A stretch of 64,000 nt of DNA from Sphingopyxis sp. Root154 (GTDB lineage: Bacteria > Pseudomonadota > Alphaproteobacteria > Sphingomonadales > Sphingomonadaceae): assembly GCF_001427105.1 (NCBI RefSeq), contig NZ_LMGI01000001.1, forward strand, positions 62,001 through 126,000, read 5' to 3'. The notes under the pieces were generated by a model. The model saw only the letters and a list, made by a program, of their open reading frames with translations, ran no database searches and was not told the origin of the DNA. Of the stretch, positions 20,112 to 29,477 are shown in pieces; the stretch's first letter is position 1; every line of letters starts with the position of its first letter. Position numbers and translations under genes: made by a program.

Positions 20112-21359
20112 ATGTCAATCAAAGCGCTGCCCTTGCAGGCTTTACAGACACCGGCCTATGAGCGGTTGATGACCGAAGCCTGCGCACCCGTCGACTTGTC
20201 CGAAAGACTGACGGCGGACGTGGCCGGTCACCGGCTCGAGCTGATCTTCGACGGCGGCGAACGGCTGACCCGGCTGCTCGACCTGATCAACGGCGCAGCG
20301 CACAGCATCGACATCATCATGTATATTTTCGAGGGCGACGCCGCGGGCGTGCGCATCGTCGACGCCTTGCTGGTCGCCGCCAAACGCGGCGTTCGCGTGC
20401 GCGCGGTCATCGACAGCTTCGGGTCGGGGGACACCCCCGACGGCCTGTTCGCACCGCTTCGCGATGCCGGCGGCAGTGTTACCTTCTTCTCGCGCCGCTG
20501 GCGCTCGACCTATTTGATCCGCAATCACCAGAAACTGATCCTGATCGACGAATATATCGCGGTGACCGGCGGCTTCAACATCGCCAACGATTATCTGAGC
20601 CCGCCGCGCAGCGACTGCTGGTTCGACATCGGAATGATCATCAAGGGACGGACCGTCGCGCACGCGGCGCGATGGTTCGCCGAGATCCACGAATACACCG
20701 TCAACGATGACGGCAAGCTCTTGATATTGCGACGGATGATCCGCGAATGGCCGGTTGATGGCGGCGCGGTATCATGGCTCGTCGGAGGCCCGACCCAGCG
20801 GCTGTCGCCATGGGCGCGCGCGGTGCGCGCCGACCTGGAAGACGCACGGCAACTCGACATGGCGATGGCCTATTTTTCCCCGGGCCAGGGAATGCTCCGC
20901 CGCCTCGGACGCGTCGCGCAGCGCGGGCGGGCGCGGTTCGTGATGGCGGGCAAGTCGGACAATCCGGCGACGATCGGCGCATCGCGGCTGCTCTATGGTT
21001 ATCTGCTGCGCAAGACCGCCGATGTCTGGGAATATCGGCCGTGCAAATTGCATATGAAGCTGATTGTTATCGACGATGTCGTCTATATCGGGTCGGCCAA
21101 TTTCGACGTCCGCAGCCTGTTCGTGAACGTCGAGGTTATGGTGCGGATCGCCGACGCGGGCTTTGCCGAAAAGATGCGCAACTTTCTCGCAAGGCTGCGG
21201 CCTGACAGTGAAGTGATCACACCGAATTCGCACAAGGCGCGCGCCAGCTGGCTGACGCGCATCCGCTGGACGCTCGCCTGGTTCATCGTCGGCATCGTCG
21301 ATTATACGGTGTCGCGGAAATTGAACTTCGGGCTCGGCGATCCCGATCCCGAGGTTTAG
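20112..21359 (+). CDS. cls: Phospholipase D family cardiolipin synthase
   Basis: The 415-residue protein carries two complete HKD motifs, HQKLILIDEYIAVTGGFN near residue 140 and HMKLIVIDDVVYIGSANFD near 315. This is the arrangement of bacterial cardiolipin synthases of the ClsB/ClsC kind, which join two phospholipids or phosphatidylglycerol and another alcohol. There is no N-terminal membrane segment pair as in ClsA. The start could be ATG 20112 or ATG 20169 (MTEACAPVDL). It converges on the methyltransferase gene with a 4-base tail-to-tail overlap of stop codons; that neighbour also looks like a lipid enzyme. Confidence 0.85.
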   Translation: MSIKALPLQALQTPAYERLMTEACAPVDLSERLTADVAGHRLELIFDGGERLTRLLDLINGAAHSIDIIMYIFEGDAAGVRIVDALLVAAKRGVRVRAVIDSFGSGDTPDGLFAPLRDAGGSVTFFSRRWRSTYLIRNHQKLILIDEYIAVTGGFNIANDYLSPPRSDCWFDIGMIIKGRTVAHAARWFAEIHEYTVNDDGKLLILRRMIREWPVDGGAVSWLVGGPTQRLSPWARAVRADLEDARQLDMAMAYFSPGQGMLRRLGRVAQRGRARFVMAGKSDNPATIGASRLLYGYLLRKTADVWEYRPCKLHMKLIVIDDVVYIGSANFDVRSLFVNVEVMVRIADAGFAEKMRNFLARLRPDSEVITPNSHKARASWLTRIRWTLAWFIVGIVDYTVSRKLNFGLGDPDPEV

Positions 21360-21994
21360 TCCTTCCAGCCCCAGAATAGGAAGCAGGGCGGGACGTTGAC
21401 CCATTCGAACGCATTGTCGATGCGATTGAAATGCACGGCGAGGAAATCGCGCGCGCGGGCACGGAACTGATAGACGAGGAAGGCGCCGCCGGGGCGAAGC
21501 ACGCGGTGCGTCGCGGCGGCGATCGCCGGGCCGACGCCGGCGGGGAGCGTCGAGAACGGCAAGCCCGAAAGCACATAGTCGGCCTGTTCGAAACCGTGCG
21601 CGCGCACGATTTCCTCGACGTCGGCTGCCGATCCATGGACCGCGATGAAGCGACTGTCGCGGATGTCCTTGCGCAGATAGTCGATGAAATCCTCGTTTGT
21701 GTCGATCGCAATCAGCGTCGCATCGCCCGACATGCGTTCGAGCACCGGGCGGCAGAAGGTGCCGACGCCGGGGCCATATTCGACGAACAGCTTCGTGTTC
21801 TTCCAGTCGACGGGCTTCAACATGTGGCGGATCAGCGTCCGCGACGACGGCACGATCGATCCAACCATCACCGGATGCTTGATGAAGCCGCGGACGAACA
21901 TGCCCCACGGCCCGAAAAAGCGCTTGAGGCCCTCGCGCAGCCGACGGCCTAGCGGAGCTTTCTTTTCTTGGGCCTGCGCCCGCGGATTGGTCAT
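21356..21994 (-). CDS. Class I SAM methyltransferase, phospholipid N-methyltransferase-like
   Basis: The 212-residue protein has a Rossmann methyltransferase core: motif I VEYGPGVGTFCRPVLERM near residue 70, an acidic LIAIDTNEDFIDYLR, and the later ADYVLSGLPFSTLP. The N-terminal helix FGPWGMFVRGFIKHP and SIVPSSRTLIRHML are typical of the PmtA/ornithine-lipid methyltransferase group, which acts on membrane lipids at the cytoplasmic face. Proximity to a cardiolipin synthase supports a lipid substrate, but the exact acceptor cannot be read from sequence. rRNA adenine methyltransferases share the core and are the alternative. Confidence 0.75.
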   Translation of the reverse strand: MTNPRAQAQEKKAPLGRRLREGLKRFFGPWGMFVRGFIKHPVMVGSIVPSSRTLIRHMLKPVDWKNTKLFVEYGPGVGTFCRPVLERMSGDATLIAIDTNEDFIDYLRKDIRDSRFIAVHGSAADVEEIVRAHGFEQADYVLSGLPFSTLPAGVGPAIAAATHRVLRPGGAFLVYQFRARARDFLAVHFNRIDNAFEWVNVPPCFLFWGWKD

Positions 21995-22140
21995 GATGGC
22001 TTTCGCGTTGTTGCGGTTGCCAAGGGCGTGGCAAAATCGGCGCCGGGGCGCAAGGAAAGAGTCTGTCTTGACTCTGGACAGCGGAGCCCTCGCGTGTAGG
22101 GAGAGGCGGCGTTACCGACCACGGGCAAGGAGGGGCGAAC

Positions 22141-23457
22141 ATGGCGACGACATCGCATTCCATCCCCTCCGACCGTATGGCGGTGCTCTTCGCGGTGATG
22201 CTGGTCGCCGCCGCGGGCAACACCGCGATGCAATCGATCCTGCCCGCAATCGGCGCCAAATTGCGCATCCCCGACGTCTGGGTCAGCCTGGCGTTCAGCT
22301 GGTCGGCATTGCTCTGGGTGCTCACCGCGCCGCATTGGGCGCGCCAGTCGGACAAGCGCGGTCGCAAGGCATTGATGGCGCTCGGCGTCATCGGCTTCCT
22401 GTCATCGATGGCCTTGTGCGGGTTGACCCTCTGGGCCGGACTTCAGGGCTATCTCGCCGCGGGCGTCACTTTTATCGTCTTCGCTGTGTTTCGCAGCCTT
22501 TACGGCGGCTTCGGCTCGGCGTCGCCCCCCGCGGTGCAGGCCTACGTCGCCGCGCGCACCGATCCGGAGCAACGGACGCAGGCGCTCTCGCTCGTCTCCT
22601 CCTCCTTCGGGCTCGGCACCGTCATCGGCCCGGCGATCGCGCCCTTCTTCATCCTGCCGATCGTTGGCCTCGCCGGCCCATTGCTTGTCTTTGCGCTGAT
22701 CGGCCTCGGTGTGCTCATCATGCTGCGCTGGCGCCTGCCCGACGACATGCCCCGCTATGCCGCGCGCGGCGCGATCGTTTCCTATCCCACCACGGGTGGC
22801 TCACCGCAGACCGCCGCCGAAGAAGCCGAGGACCAGGTCCTCGATCAGACCGCCGACACCCCTACCCTTCGCTGGACCGACACCCGCGTCCGTCCATGGC
22901 TGCTCGCCGGGCTGTTCGGCGGGCAGGCGCAGGCGATGGTGCTCGGGGTGATCGGCTTCCTGATCCTCGACCGCCTGCACCTGCGCCTGCGTCCCGATGA
23001 GGGCGCCGCGATGACGGGAATCGTGTTGATGGCAGGCGCGTTCGCGACACTGCTCTCGCAATGGGGTCTGATCCCATTACTCAAAATGTCGCCGCGCACT
23101 GCCGTACTCTGCGGCGCCAGCCTTGGCGGCCTGGGGACGGTGATGACCGGCCTATCTTATGACTTCCACGGCATCATTATCGGCTTCGCGCTCGCCTCGC
23201 TCGGCTTCGGATTGTTCCGTCCGGGTTTCACTGCGGGCGCATCGCTATCGGTGCCGCGCCGCGACCAAGGCAGCGTCGCGGGGATGACCGCGTCGATCAA
23301 CGGATCTGCCTATATCGTGTCGCCCGCGGTCGGTGTGCTGCTCTATAATTGGCACCCGATGGTCGCGTACGGCCTGATGGCGGGCTTTTGCGGCTGGCTG
23401 GTCCTGTGGGGCTGGACGGCGCTGAAACCGAACCAGCCCAAGGAACAACAGCTTTAG
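22141..23457 (+). CDS. MFS transporter, drug-efflux type
   Basis: The 438-residue protein has about 12 membrane segments and the MFS motif between helices 2 and 3 as HWARQSDKRGRKALM. Helix 5 has the antiporter-like SFGLGTVIGPAIAP (motif C), which is characteristic of drug/proton antiporters such as TetA. A long cytoplasmic loop near residue 205-250 separates the two halves. The substrate is unknown. ATG 22141 follows GGAGGGGC. It converges on the Cdc48 gene with a 4-base overlap of the two stop codons. Confidence 0.85.
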   Translation: MATTSHSIPSDRMAVLFAVMLVAAAGNTAMQSILPAIGAKLRIPDVWVSLAFSWSALLWVLTAPHWARQSDKRGRKALMALGVIGFLSSMALCGLTLWAGLQGYLAAGVTFIVFAVFRSLYGGFGSASPPAVQAYVAARTDPEQRTQALSLVSSSFGLGTVIGPAIAPFFILPIVGLAGPLLVFALIGLGVLIMLRWRLPDDMPRYAARGAIVSYPTTGGSPQTAAEEAEDQVLDQTADTPTLRWTDTRVRPWLLAGLFGGQAQAMVLGVIGFLILDRLHLRLRPDEGAAMTGIVLMAGAFATLLSQWGLIPLLKMSPRTAVLCGASLGGLGTVMTGLSYDFHGIIIGFALASLGFGLFRPGFTAGASLSVPRRDQGSVAGMTASINGSAYIVSPAVGVLLYNWHPMVAYGLMAGFCGWLVLWGWTALKPNQPKEQQL

Positions 23458-25775
23458 TCGGCCGTATCGTCGTGCTTACGCTCGCGAACGGGCTTGAGCA
23501 TGCCGGGCGCGAAGAAGCCGATCGGATCGACGCTCATCGCGGCCTGCTTGATCTCGCCCTGGATCTTTTCATAGTCCTTTTCCATCGCCTCGGTCACCGA
23601 GGCGCGGGTGTCCTTCAGGGCCGATTCGAAATCCTCCATCGTGACCGTTTCGCTGTCGAGTGAGCGCTTGAGCGCGGCAAGCCCCGCGCGCCGCGTCAGA
23701 TCTTCGAGGTCAGCACCGGTGAAGCGATCAGACTTTTCGGCTAGCACCGCGAGGTCGACATCCTTCGCGAGCGGCATCTTGCTCGTCTGGATTTCGAGGA
23801 TACGCCGACGCCCTTCCTTGTCGGGCACCGCGACGTAAATCAGTTCATCAAGCCGCCCCGGACGGAGCAACGCCGGGTCGATCAGATTCGGACGGTTGGT
23901 GGCGCCGATGACGACCACCGACTGCATCTCCTCGATCCCGTCCATTTCGGCGAGGATCGTGTTGACGACACGCTCGGTCACCTGCGGTTCGCCCGACGCC
24001 CCGCTGCCGCGCGCGGGCACCAGGCTGTCGAGCTCGTCGATGAAGATGATGGTCGGTGCAACCGCGCGCGCGCGGGCGAACAGGCGCGCGATCTGCTGCT
24101 CGCTCTCACCATACCATTTCGAGAGCAAATCCGACGACTTGATCGAGATGAAGTTGGCGTCGGACTCGCGCGCCGCCGCCTTCGCCAACAGGGTCTTGCC
24201 GGTTCCGGGGGGCCCATAGAGCAGGAAGCCTTTCGCCGGACGAATGCCAAGCCGGCGGAACGCCGCGGGGTTCTTCAGCGGCAGTTCGATTCCTTCGATC
24301 AGCTTGTCGCGCGCGGCGTCGAGCCCGCCGATGTCGCTCCATCGGGTTTTCGGCGCCTGCACCATCACTTCACGCATCGCCGACGGCTGCACGCGTTTCA
24401 GCGCATTATTGAAATCCTCGCGCGTGACGCGAAGCTCTTCGAGAACCTCGGCCGGAATCGTGCCTTCGGCAAGATCGAGCTTCGGCATGATTCGCCGCAC
24501 CGCCTCAATCGCGGCTTCGCGGGTCAGCGCCGCCATGTCGGCGCCGACGAACCCGAAGGTCGTCCGCGCGAGTTCGGCGAGATCGACATCTTCCGCCAAC
24601 GGCATGCCGCGGGTGTGGATGCCCAGGATTTCGCGCCGCCCGTTCTCGTCCGGAACACCAATCACGATTTCACGGTCGAAGCGACCGGGACGACGCAACG
24701 CTTCGTCGATCGCATCTGGGCGATTGGTCGCGGCAATGACGACAAGGTTCGTCCGCGGCTCGAGCCCGTCCATCAGAGTCAAGAGCTGAGCAACGAGGCG
24801 CTTCTCAGCCTCGCCCTGTACCTGTCCGCGCTTGGGCGCGATCGAATCGATTTCGTCGATGAACAGGATCGAGGGCGCGGCCTTTGCCGCAGCCTCAAAG
24901 ACATCCCGCAGGCGCTTTTCGGACTCGCCATAGGCGCTGCCCATGATTTCAGGGCCGTTGATCAGGAAGAATTGCGCATCGCTTTCATTGGCCACCGCAC
25001 GCGCAAGCCGCGTTTTGCCCGTTCCCGGCGGGCCGTGCAGCAACACGCCGCGCGGCGGATCGACACCGAGGCGCTGGAACAGTTCGGGATAGCGCAGCGG
25101 CAGTTCGACCATCTCCCGCAGCTGGTCGATCGTATCCCCAAGACCGCCGAGGTCATCGTAGGTGACGTCGGTGCGGCGCGCGTCCTGCGGCTCCTGATAT
25201 TCGGGGAGCAGCTCGATTTCAGTATTCTCGTCAATGAAGACGACGCCCTTAGGCGTTGCGGATACGACGAGCAGGCGCACTTCGGCGAGCGCGTAGGCCG
25301 GCGCGTTGAGCATCTGGCGAAGCTGCGGCGGCATGTCACCGGAGGGCAGTCGCTGCTGTCCTGCGGTCGCGACCGTGTCGCCTGCGACCACCGGGCGGCC
25401 AAAGAAGCTGCGCTTCAATGCATTGGCCGACCCCTGAAGGCGCAGATTTTCCTGCGCCGGCGCGAACACAACGCGCGTCGCTGGACGCGTTTCCACACGG
25501 CTCAGTTCCACCATATCGCCGGCGCCAGCACCCGCATTGGCGCGTTGCAGGCCGTCGAGACGGATGACTTCCAGCCCTTCATCTTCGGCATAGGGCAACA
25601 CGACGCGTGAAGCGGTTTGCCGCTTGCCGCTGATCTGGACGATATCGCCTTCGGTCACGCCAAGTTCGGCCATCGCCGAGCGTGGAATTCGGGCGATGCC
25701 CCCACCGCTCTCTTCGGCACGCGAATTCGCCACCTGCAGTTTCACCAGTTTTTCTTTTACCGCTGCGTCGGCCAA
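23454..25775 (-). CDS. Cdc48/VAT-type tandem AAA+ ATPase
   Basis: The 773-residue protein has the full Cdc48/VAT/p97 architecture. An N-domain spans about residues 1-190, including the double-psi barrel half with [17 protein letters not shown]. Two AAA modules follow: D1 Walker [17 protein letters not shown] near 248 and Walker [18 protein letters not shown]2 Walker [17 protein letters not shown] near 522 and Walker [17 protein letters not shown]. Both modules keep arginine-finger regions ([19 protein letters not shown] and [19 protein letters not shown]). Such hexamers unfold or segregate proteins; the bacterial versions are sporadic and little studied. No adaptor or proteasome gene is adjacent. 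The tail lacks an HbYX motif, ending HDDTAD. Confidence 0.93.
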   Translation of the reverse strand: MADAAVKEKLVKLQVANSRAEESGGGIARIPRSAMAELGVTEGDIVQISGKRQTASRVVLPYAEDEGLEVIRLDGLQRANAGAGAGDMVELSRVETRPATRVVFAPAQENLRLQGSANALKRSFFGRPVVAGDTVATAGQQRLPSGDMPPQLRQMLNAPAYALAEVRLLVVSATPKGVVFIDENTEIELLPEYQEPQDARRTDVTYDDLGGLGDTIDQLREMVELPLRYPELFQRLGVDPPRGVLLHGPPGTGKTRLARAVANESDAQFFLINGPEIMGSAYGESEKRLRDVFEAAAKAAPSILFIDEIDSIAPKRGQVQGEAEKRLVAQLLTLMDGLEPRTNLVVIAATNRPDAIDEALRRPGRFDREIVIGVPDENGRREILGIHTRGMPLAEDVDLAELARTTFGFVGADMAALTREAAIEAVRRIMPKLDLAEGTIPAEVLEELRVTREDFNNALKRVQPSAMREVMVQAPKTRWSDIGGLDAARDKLIEGIELPLKNPAAFRRLGIRPAKGFLLYGPPGTGKTLLAKAAARESDANFISIKSSDLLSKWYGESEQQIARLFARARAVAPTIIFIDELDSLVPARGSGASGEPQVTERVVNTILAEMDGIEEMQSVVVIGATNRPNLIDPALLRPGRLDELIYVAVPDKEGRRRILEIQTSKMPLAKDVDLAVLAEKSDRFTGADLEDLTRRAGLAALKRSLDSETVTMEDFESALKDTRASVTEAMEKDYEKIQGEIKQAAMSVDPIGFFAPGMLKPVRERKHDDTAD

Positions 25776-25926
25776 AGCGTGTCTCCCGCAAAATAGTCAG
25801 AATGCCGAAGATAGGATGGTCGTTCCTGATTTACGACCCCTCACCCGTACCGAGGCTCCGTCCTTTTATGACGCACTGCACAAAATTCTGGCAAGTCCGG
25901 CGAGGTCATGTCATCATCGGCAACCG

Positions 25927-26805
25927 ATGCCACGTCTTCCCCCCATCAGCAGCATGGAAGCCTTTCTCGAGGTCGCCCGTCACGGCACGGTCAAAGCGGC
26001 CGCAATCGAACTCGGCCTGTCGATGCCCGCGCTTTCGCGCCGCATCCAGACATTAGAACACACCGTCGGCCGGCCGCTGTTCAACCGCCACCACCATGGG
26101 CTCAGCTTGACCGAAGCCGGCCGGGCGCTGCACGAACAATTGTCGCCGATTCTCGACGAATTGCGCGGTGTGATCGAACAGGTCGGCAGCCCCGACGCCT
26201 CTTTGCGGCTGCACCTCAACGTCTTGCCGCTCTTCGCGCAGCAGCGCCTGTTCCCTCGGCTTCCCGAGCTTCGGCGCAAGCACCCCGAACTGCATATCGA
26301 TATCGACACCATGTCGCATGCGGAAGCCCGGCTGGGGGACGGCATTGATGCCGCGATCGCCCTCGCGCGCTCGATCGATCCCGCGCTCTATGCCGCGCGG
26401 CTCGACCAGGACAAGGTGTTCCCGATTGCCTCGCGGACACTGAGCGACGGCGATCGCGCGATCACTGTGCCCGAACAGATGCAACGGATGACCGTCCTGC
26501 TCCACCGCGAGATGCCGGAGACCTTCACCGAGTGGAAGAAGGCGATCGGCATGCCTTATCTCGAGCCCGCGGGAATCGACTATTTCGATTCGGGGCCGCT
26601 GATGCTCGAAGCCGCGGCGCAGAGCATCGGTGTCGCTTTCATGCACGGCCATCATTTCGACGATGCGCACGACCCGCGCCTCGTCCGCCTGTTCGATTTC
26701 GATGTCGACAGCCCGTACAGCTATTGGTTCGTCTGCCGTCCCCGTGCCCTGCGGCAGCCGGCGGTCAAACTATTTCACGACTGGCTGCTTGCTGCGAAGA
26801 TATGA
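25927..26805 (+). CDS. LysR-family transcriptional regulator
   Basis: The 292-residue protein has an N-terminal winged helix (LPPISSMEAFLEVARHGTVK, AAIELGLSMPALSRRIQTLE) of the GcvA-like subgroup and a C-terminal periplasmic-binding-like effector domain (LRLHLNVLPLFAQQRLFPRL, MTVLLHREMPETFTEWKKAI). I start at ATG 25927 because the HTH begins a few residues later; the longer frame from 25624 overprints the 5' end of the Cdc48 gene. It is divergent from that gene. Its target and effector are not visible from context. Confidence 0.9.
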   Translation: MPRLPPISSMEAFLEVARHGTVKAAAIELGLSMPALSRRIQTLEHTVGRPLFNRHHHGLSLTEAGRALHEQLSPILDELRGVIEQVGSPDASLRLHLNVLPLFAQQRLFPRLPELRRKHPELHIDIDTMSHAEARLGDGIDAAIALARSIDPALYAARLDQDKVFPIASRTLSDGDRAITVPEQMQRMTVLLHREMPETFTEWKKAIGMPYLEPAGIDYFDSGPLMLEAAAQSIGVAFMHGHHFDDAHDPRLVRLFDFDVDSPYSYWFVCRPRALRQPAVKLFHDWLLAAKI

Positions 26806-26869
26806 GTTCGGGGTTGCCGGCGTGGCGCTTGGCCAGAACCATCTGGATGATATCCAAATAGAGGAAAAA

Positions 26870-26944
26870 TGGTGCTGCTGGACAGGATTGAACTGTCGAC
26901 CTCGTCATTACCAATGACGCGCTCTACCACTGAGCTACAGCAGC
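26870..26944 (-). tRNA. tRNA-Thr(GGT)
   Basis: The 75-base gene folds into a complete cloverleaf with acceptor GCTGCTG/CAGCAGC, D-arm GCTC/GAGC, anticodon loop TTGGTAA (anticodon GGT, reading ACC/ACT), a five-base variable loop and T-loop TTCAATC. The 3' CCA is encoded. Confidence 0.97.
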
Positions 26945-27050
26945 AACCGAAACGCCCGCAAACGGATGTTCGCCGGGCAGGCGCGGCCTATGGCGGGGCG
27001 CCCTGCACCTGTCAAGGTGCGAGGCTTGACGATAGGGCGATTTCGTGGGC

Positions 27051-27191
27051 ATGACCCTTCGCGTGAGCAAAACCCCCTCTCCCGCCGACATCGAACGCGA
27101 GCGTCGCCTCGCCGAAGCGCTGCGCGCCAATCTGCGCAAGCGCAAGACACAGGCACGGGATAATAAGGCCGAAACGCCGCCTAAAGACTGA
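27051..27191 (+). CDS. Small basic conserved-type protein, 46 residues
   Basis: This ORF is short but looks real. It encodes MTLRVSKTPSPADIERERRL and then a highly charged helix with ALRANLRKRKTQARD. I recall similar tiny proteins in sphingomonads but cannot name a family. An alternative GTG start at 27063 gives VSKTPSPADIERE. No strong Shine-Dalgarno is obvious. Its stop overlaps the convergent DUF1905 gene by 11 bases. It lies between a tRNA and that gene, and its codon bias agrees with coding. Confidence 0.55.
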   Translation: MTLRVSKTPSPADIERERRLAEALRANLRKRKTQARDNKAETPPKD

Positions 27192-27495
27192 CGGTCACCG
27201 TCACGTCGTCGCCCTCGGCGATCCCCTCGGTCTTTCGCACCATCGCCTTGACCGGCAGCAACCAGCCGCCACTTTCCTTGTGCGGGAAGACCGACGTATT
27301 CCACCGCGTGCCGCCGATACTCGCCTCGACACGCGCGGATCCGAATCCCTTTCGCCCGTCGAGCCACTGGCCGGTCATCGCCGCCATGCGAATATCATCG
27401 GCGGCGTCACCGGCGATGGTAACGAAGAACCAAGCGGCGGGCGCGGTCGCCGATTGCCAACGCCAAAGCGGCGTCGTGACCGTGAAATCCTCCAA
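27181..27495 (-). CDS. DUF1905 domain protein
   Basis: The 104-residue protein is a single DUF1905 beta-barrel domain: TPLWRWQSATAPAAWFFVTI, KGFGSARVEASIGGTRWNTS, and WLLPVKAMVRKTEGIAEGDD. Members are cytosolic and of unknown role, sometimes fused to bacteriocin-protection (YdeI/OmpD-associated) domains. It begins 5 bases after the end of the PPIase gene, so the two form an operon. Confidence 0.85.
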   Translation of the reverse strand: MEDFTVTTPLWRWQSATAPAAWFFVTIAGDAADDIRMAAMTGQWLDGRKGFGSARVEASIGGTRWNTSVFPHKESGGWLLPVKAMVRKTEGIAEGDDVTVTVSL

Positions 27496-27499
27496 TGGC

Positions 27500-28441
27500 C
27501 TATTTCACCGGAACCGGACGCATGGGCACCGGAATGTTGCAGATGTCGGCCCCGCCCGCCGGCGTGATGAAAAAGGGATCGCGCCGGTTCTGCCGCGCAT
27601 CGGCGTAGCGCGCAAAGCTGTCACTTTCGGTCGACAGATACTCAAAGCGCGGCTGGTCTGCCGCAGGCAGTTCGGTCGCAACGCGAATCGAGGCGATCGC
27701 GACGCGTTCGGCCGCATCCTCATAAAAGCCGAGTGCGCCCGTCCCGCGCGGCAGGCTCGATAGATGCTCGATCCCGCTGATCACGCGGCCCACGACCGCT
27801 ATATTGCGGTCGAGATGACGCGGGGCATGGCCGATGACGGTATAAAGTTCGGCCCCCGACCCCGTGTCAGGAGACATATTGCGGCCGACTCCGACGGCGC
27901 CATAGCAGTGGACGGGCCATAATTCGCCGTCCTTGCCATGGCCGACAGGCCAGCCCCAAAGCGCCTGGGTGGACGCATAGGGGTCTGGAATGATCGGCGC
28001 GGAATTATGCATCGCTCTCGCGGCGTGCCATCCCCCGGCACCCGCGCGACTGACGACATATTCACTCTCCGTCATCGCCGCCAACCCTGCCGGCAATGCC
28101 TTCTTCTCGGTCGCGTCGCCCCATTGCGCGACATAATTGTCCTGCACGCGGTTGACGCTCGTTCCGTCCCACCAGTGTGCGGCGGCGAGCTTGCGGATAT
28201 TGCCGATCCACCCCTGACTGAACGGCGCGGGCATCAGCTGGATGACGACGCGGCGCGTTTTGCCTTTGGCGTCAGGCGCGAGGTCCATCACCAGCAGGTC
28301 CGACGGCGCAATGGCGATCCAGTCGCTCGCCGCCGCCGCAGCGGCCATCTCCCCCGGCGATGGGATCGGTGCGGGCTCCGCGCCATGTGCGGGAAGGATG
28401 AGCGACGCAGCCGCGACGGCCGACAGGAGCAGATGTTTCAT
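27500..28441 (-). CDS. Periplasmic cyclophilin-type peptidylprolyl isomerase
   Basis: The 313-residue protein starts MKHLLLSAVAAASLILPAHG, a signal peptide, so it acts outside the cytoplasm. The cyclophilin core is divergent but recognisable: LVMDLAPDAKGKTRRVVIQL, AHWWDGTSVNRVQDNYVAQW (equivalent to YYDGTxFHRVIpgFmiQGGD) and NIAVVGRVISGIEHLSSLPR near residue 215. An extra C-terminal region of about 70 residues ends in PVPMRPVPVK. The core catalytic Arg is replaced in context, so isomerase activity should not be assumed. I chose ATG 28441 rather than the longer open frame, which would run through the tRNA-Ser gene. Confidence 0.83.
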   Translation of the reverse strand: MKHLLLSAVAAASLILPAHGAEPAPIPSPGEMAAAAAASDWIAIAPSDLLVMDLAPDAKGKTRRVVIQLMPAPFSQGWIGNIRKLAAAHWWDGTSVNRVQDNYVAQWGDATEKKALPAGLAAMTESEYVVSRAGAGGWHAARAMHNSAPIIPDPYASTQALWGWPVGHGKDGELWPVHCYGAVGVGRNMSPDTGSGAELYTVIGHAPRHLDRNIAVVGRVISGIEHLSSLPRGTGALGFYEDAAERVAIASIRVATELPAADQPRFEYLSTESDSFARYADARQNRRDPFFITPAGGADICNIPVPMRPVPVK

Positions 28442-28515
28442 ACCCAATGTCTGCCATGCCCAATCGGCTTGCGAAAGCCCTGCCAAGCGATTAGGGCGCC
28501 CGTTCCAGAGCATGC

Positions 28516-28606
28516 GGAGCGGTGGCCGAGTGGTCGAAGGCGCTCGCCTGGAAAGTGAGTATACGTCAAAAGCGTATCGAGGGTTCGAATCCCTCCCGCT
28601 CCGCCA
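28516..28606 (+). tRNA. tRNA-Ser(GGA)
   Basis: The 91-base gene has acceptor GGAGCGG/CCGCTCC, a D-arm with GGCCGAGTGGTCGAAGGC, anticodon loop CTGGAAA (anticodon GGA), a long class II variable arm (TATACGTCAAAAGCGTATC) and T-loop TTCGAAT. The 3' CCA is encoded. Confidence 0.97.
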
Positions 28607-28895
28607 CCGGAACAGAATTCCGGTCAAATCGGCTCGATCCTCGATGGGGCATCCGCTTTTTGCGCGGTCAACAGGGACAAGCAGCCGTCGAGAAGCGCGG
28701 AGTTCCTTGTCAGTTAGGCAGTGCCGAGGATAGCCGGGCAGCACAGTTGCTGCACTCCAAAAGATCGGTTCGTGCTGCTTGCCGACTGTCCATTCGTGGT
28801 TGAAAATGTCAGAATCCGGGCGCGATATGTTCGCTTGGATGCTCGAAACACGATCCCACTAGCGATTTCGAACGCCACGCCGTAAAGGCGCGGCC

Positions 28896-29477
28896 ATGCG
28901 GATCGCGATCATCGACACCAGCACGACGCGCGCGGCGATCATCTCCGATGGTTTACGCGAGGCGGGGCTCGACGATCTGGTGCTGATCGATCCGGCGGGT
29001 GCGCTGGTCGCGCAAATCGAAGCGGCGAAACCCGAAGTCATATTGGTCAATCTTGAGAATCCCAGCCGCGACCTGCTCGAGGATTTCTTCGCTATGTCGC
29101 GCGCTCTGGCCCGGCCGATCGCGATGTTCGTCGACCAGAGCGATACCGAGGCAACCGGCGCCGCGATCGACGCGGGCGTGTCGGCCTATGTCGTCGACGG
29201 CCTGTCGAAGCAACGGATCAAGCCCGTCATCGATCTCGCGGTGCGACGTTTCCAAGCCTTTTCGCGGCTCCAGCGCGAACTCGACGAAGCCAAAAATGCG
29301 CTGGCGGAGCGCACGGCGATCGATCGCGCCAAGGCGATCCTGATGAAACGCCGCGCAATCGATGAGCCCGCCGCCTACGCGCTTCTGCGGGGCCAGGCGA
29401 TGCGCACCAACCGCCGGATCGCCGAGATCGCCGAAGCGATCGTCACGAGCGACGCGCTCCTGGGAGACATGGAATGA
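28896..29477 (+). CDS. nasT: ANTAR-domain nitrate antiterminator NasT
   Basis: The 193-residue protein has an N-terminal receiver-like domain (MRIAIIDTSTTRAAIISDGL, PEVILVNLENPSRD, AGVSAYVVDGLSKQRI) and a C-terminal ANTAR RNA-binding domain (AERTAIDRAKAILMKRRAID, AAYALLRGQAMRTNRRIAEI). In this receiver the usual phosphoacceptor Asp position reads NLENPS, so it is not a phosphorylated receiver, in keeping with NasT. Known NasT proteins bind two hexaloop hairpins in nitrate-operon leaders and allow read-through of a terminator; such a leader lies at 30768-30918. Its stop overlaps the nasS start by 4 bases. Confidence 0.93.
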   Translation: MRIAIIDTSTTRAAIISDGLREAGLDDLVLIDPAGALVAQIEAAKPEVILVNLENPSRDLLEDFFAMSRALARPIAMFVDQSDTEATGAAIDAGVSAYVVDGLSKQRIKPVIDLAVRRFQAFSRLQRELDEAKNALAERTAIDRAKAILMKRRAIDEPAAYALLRGQAMRTNRRIAEIAEAIVTSDALLGDME

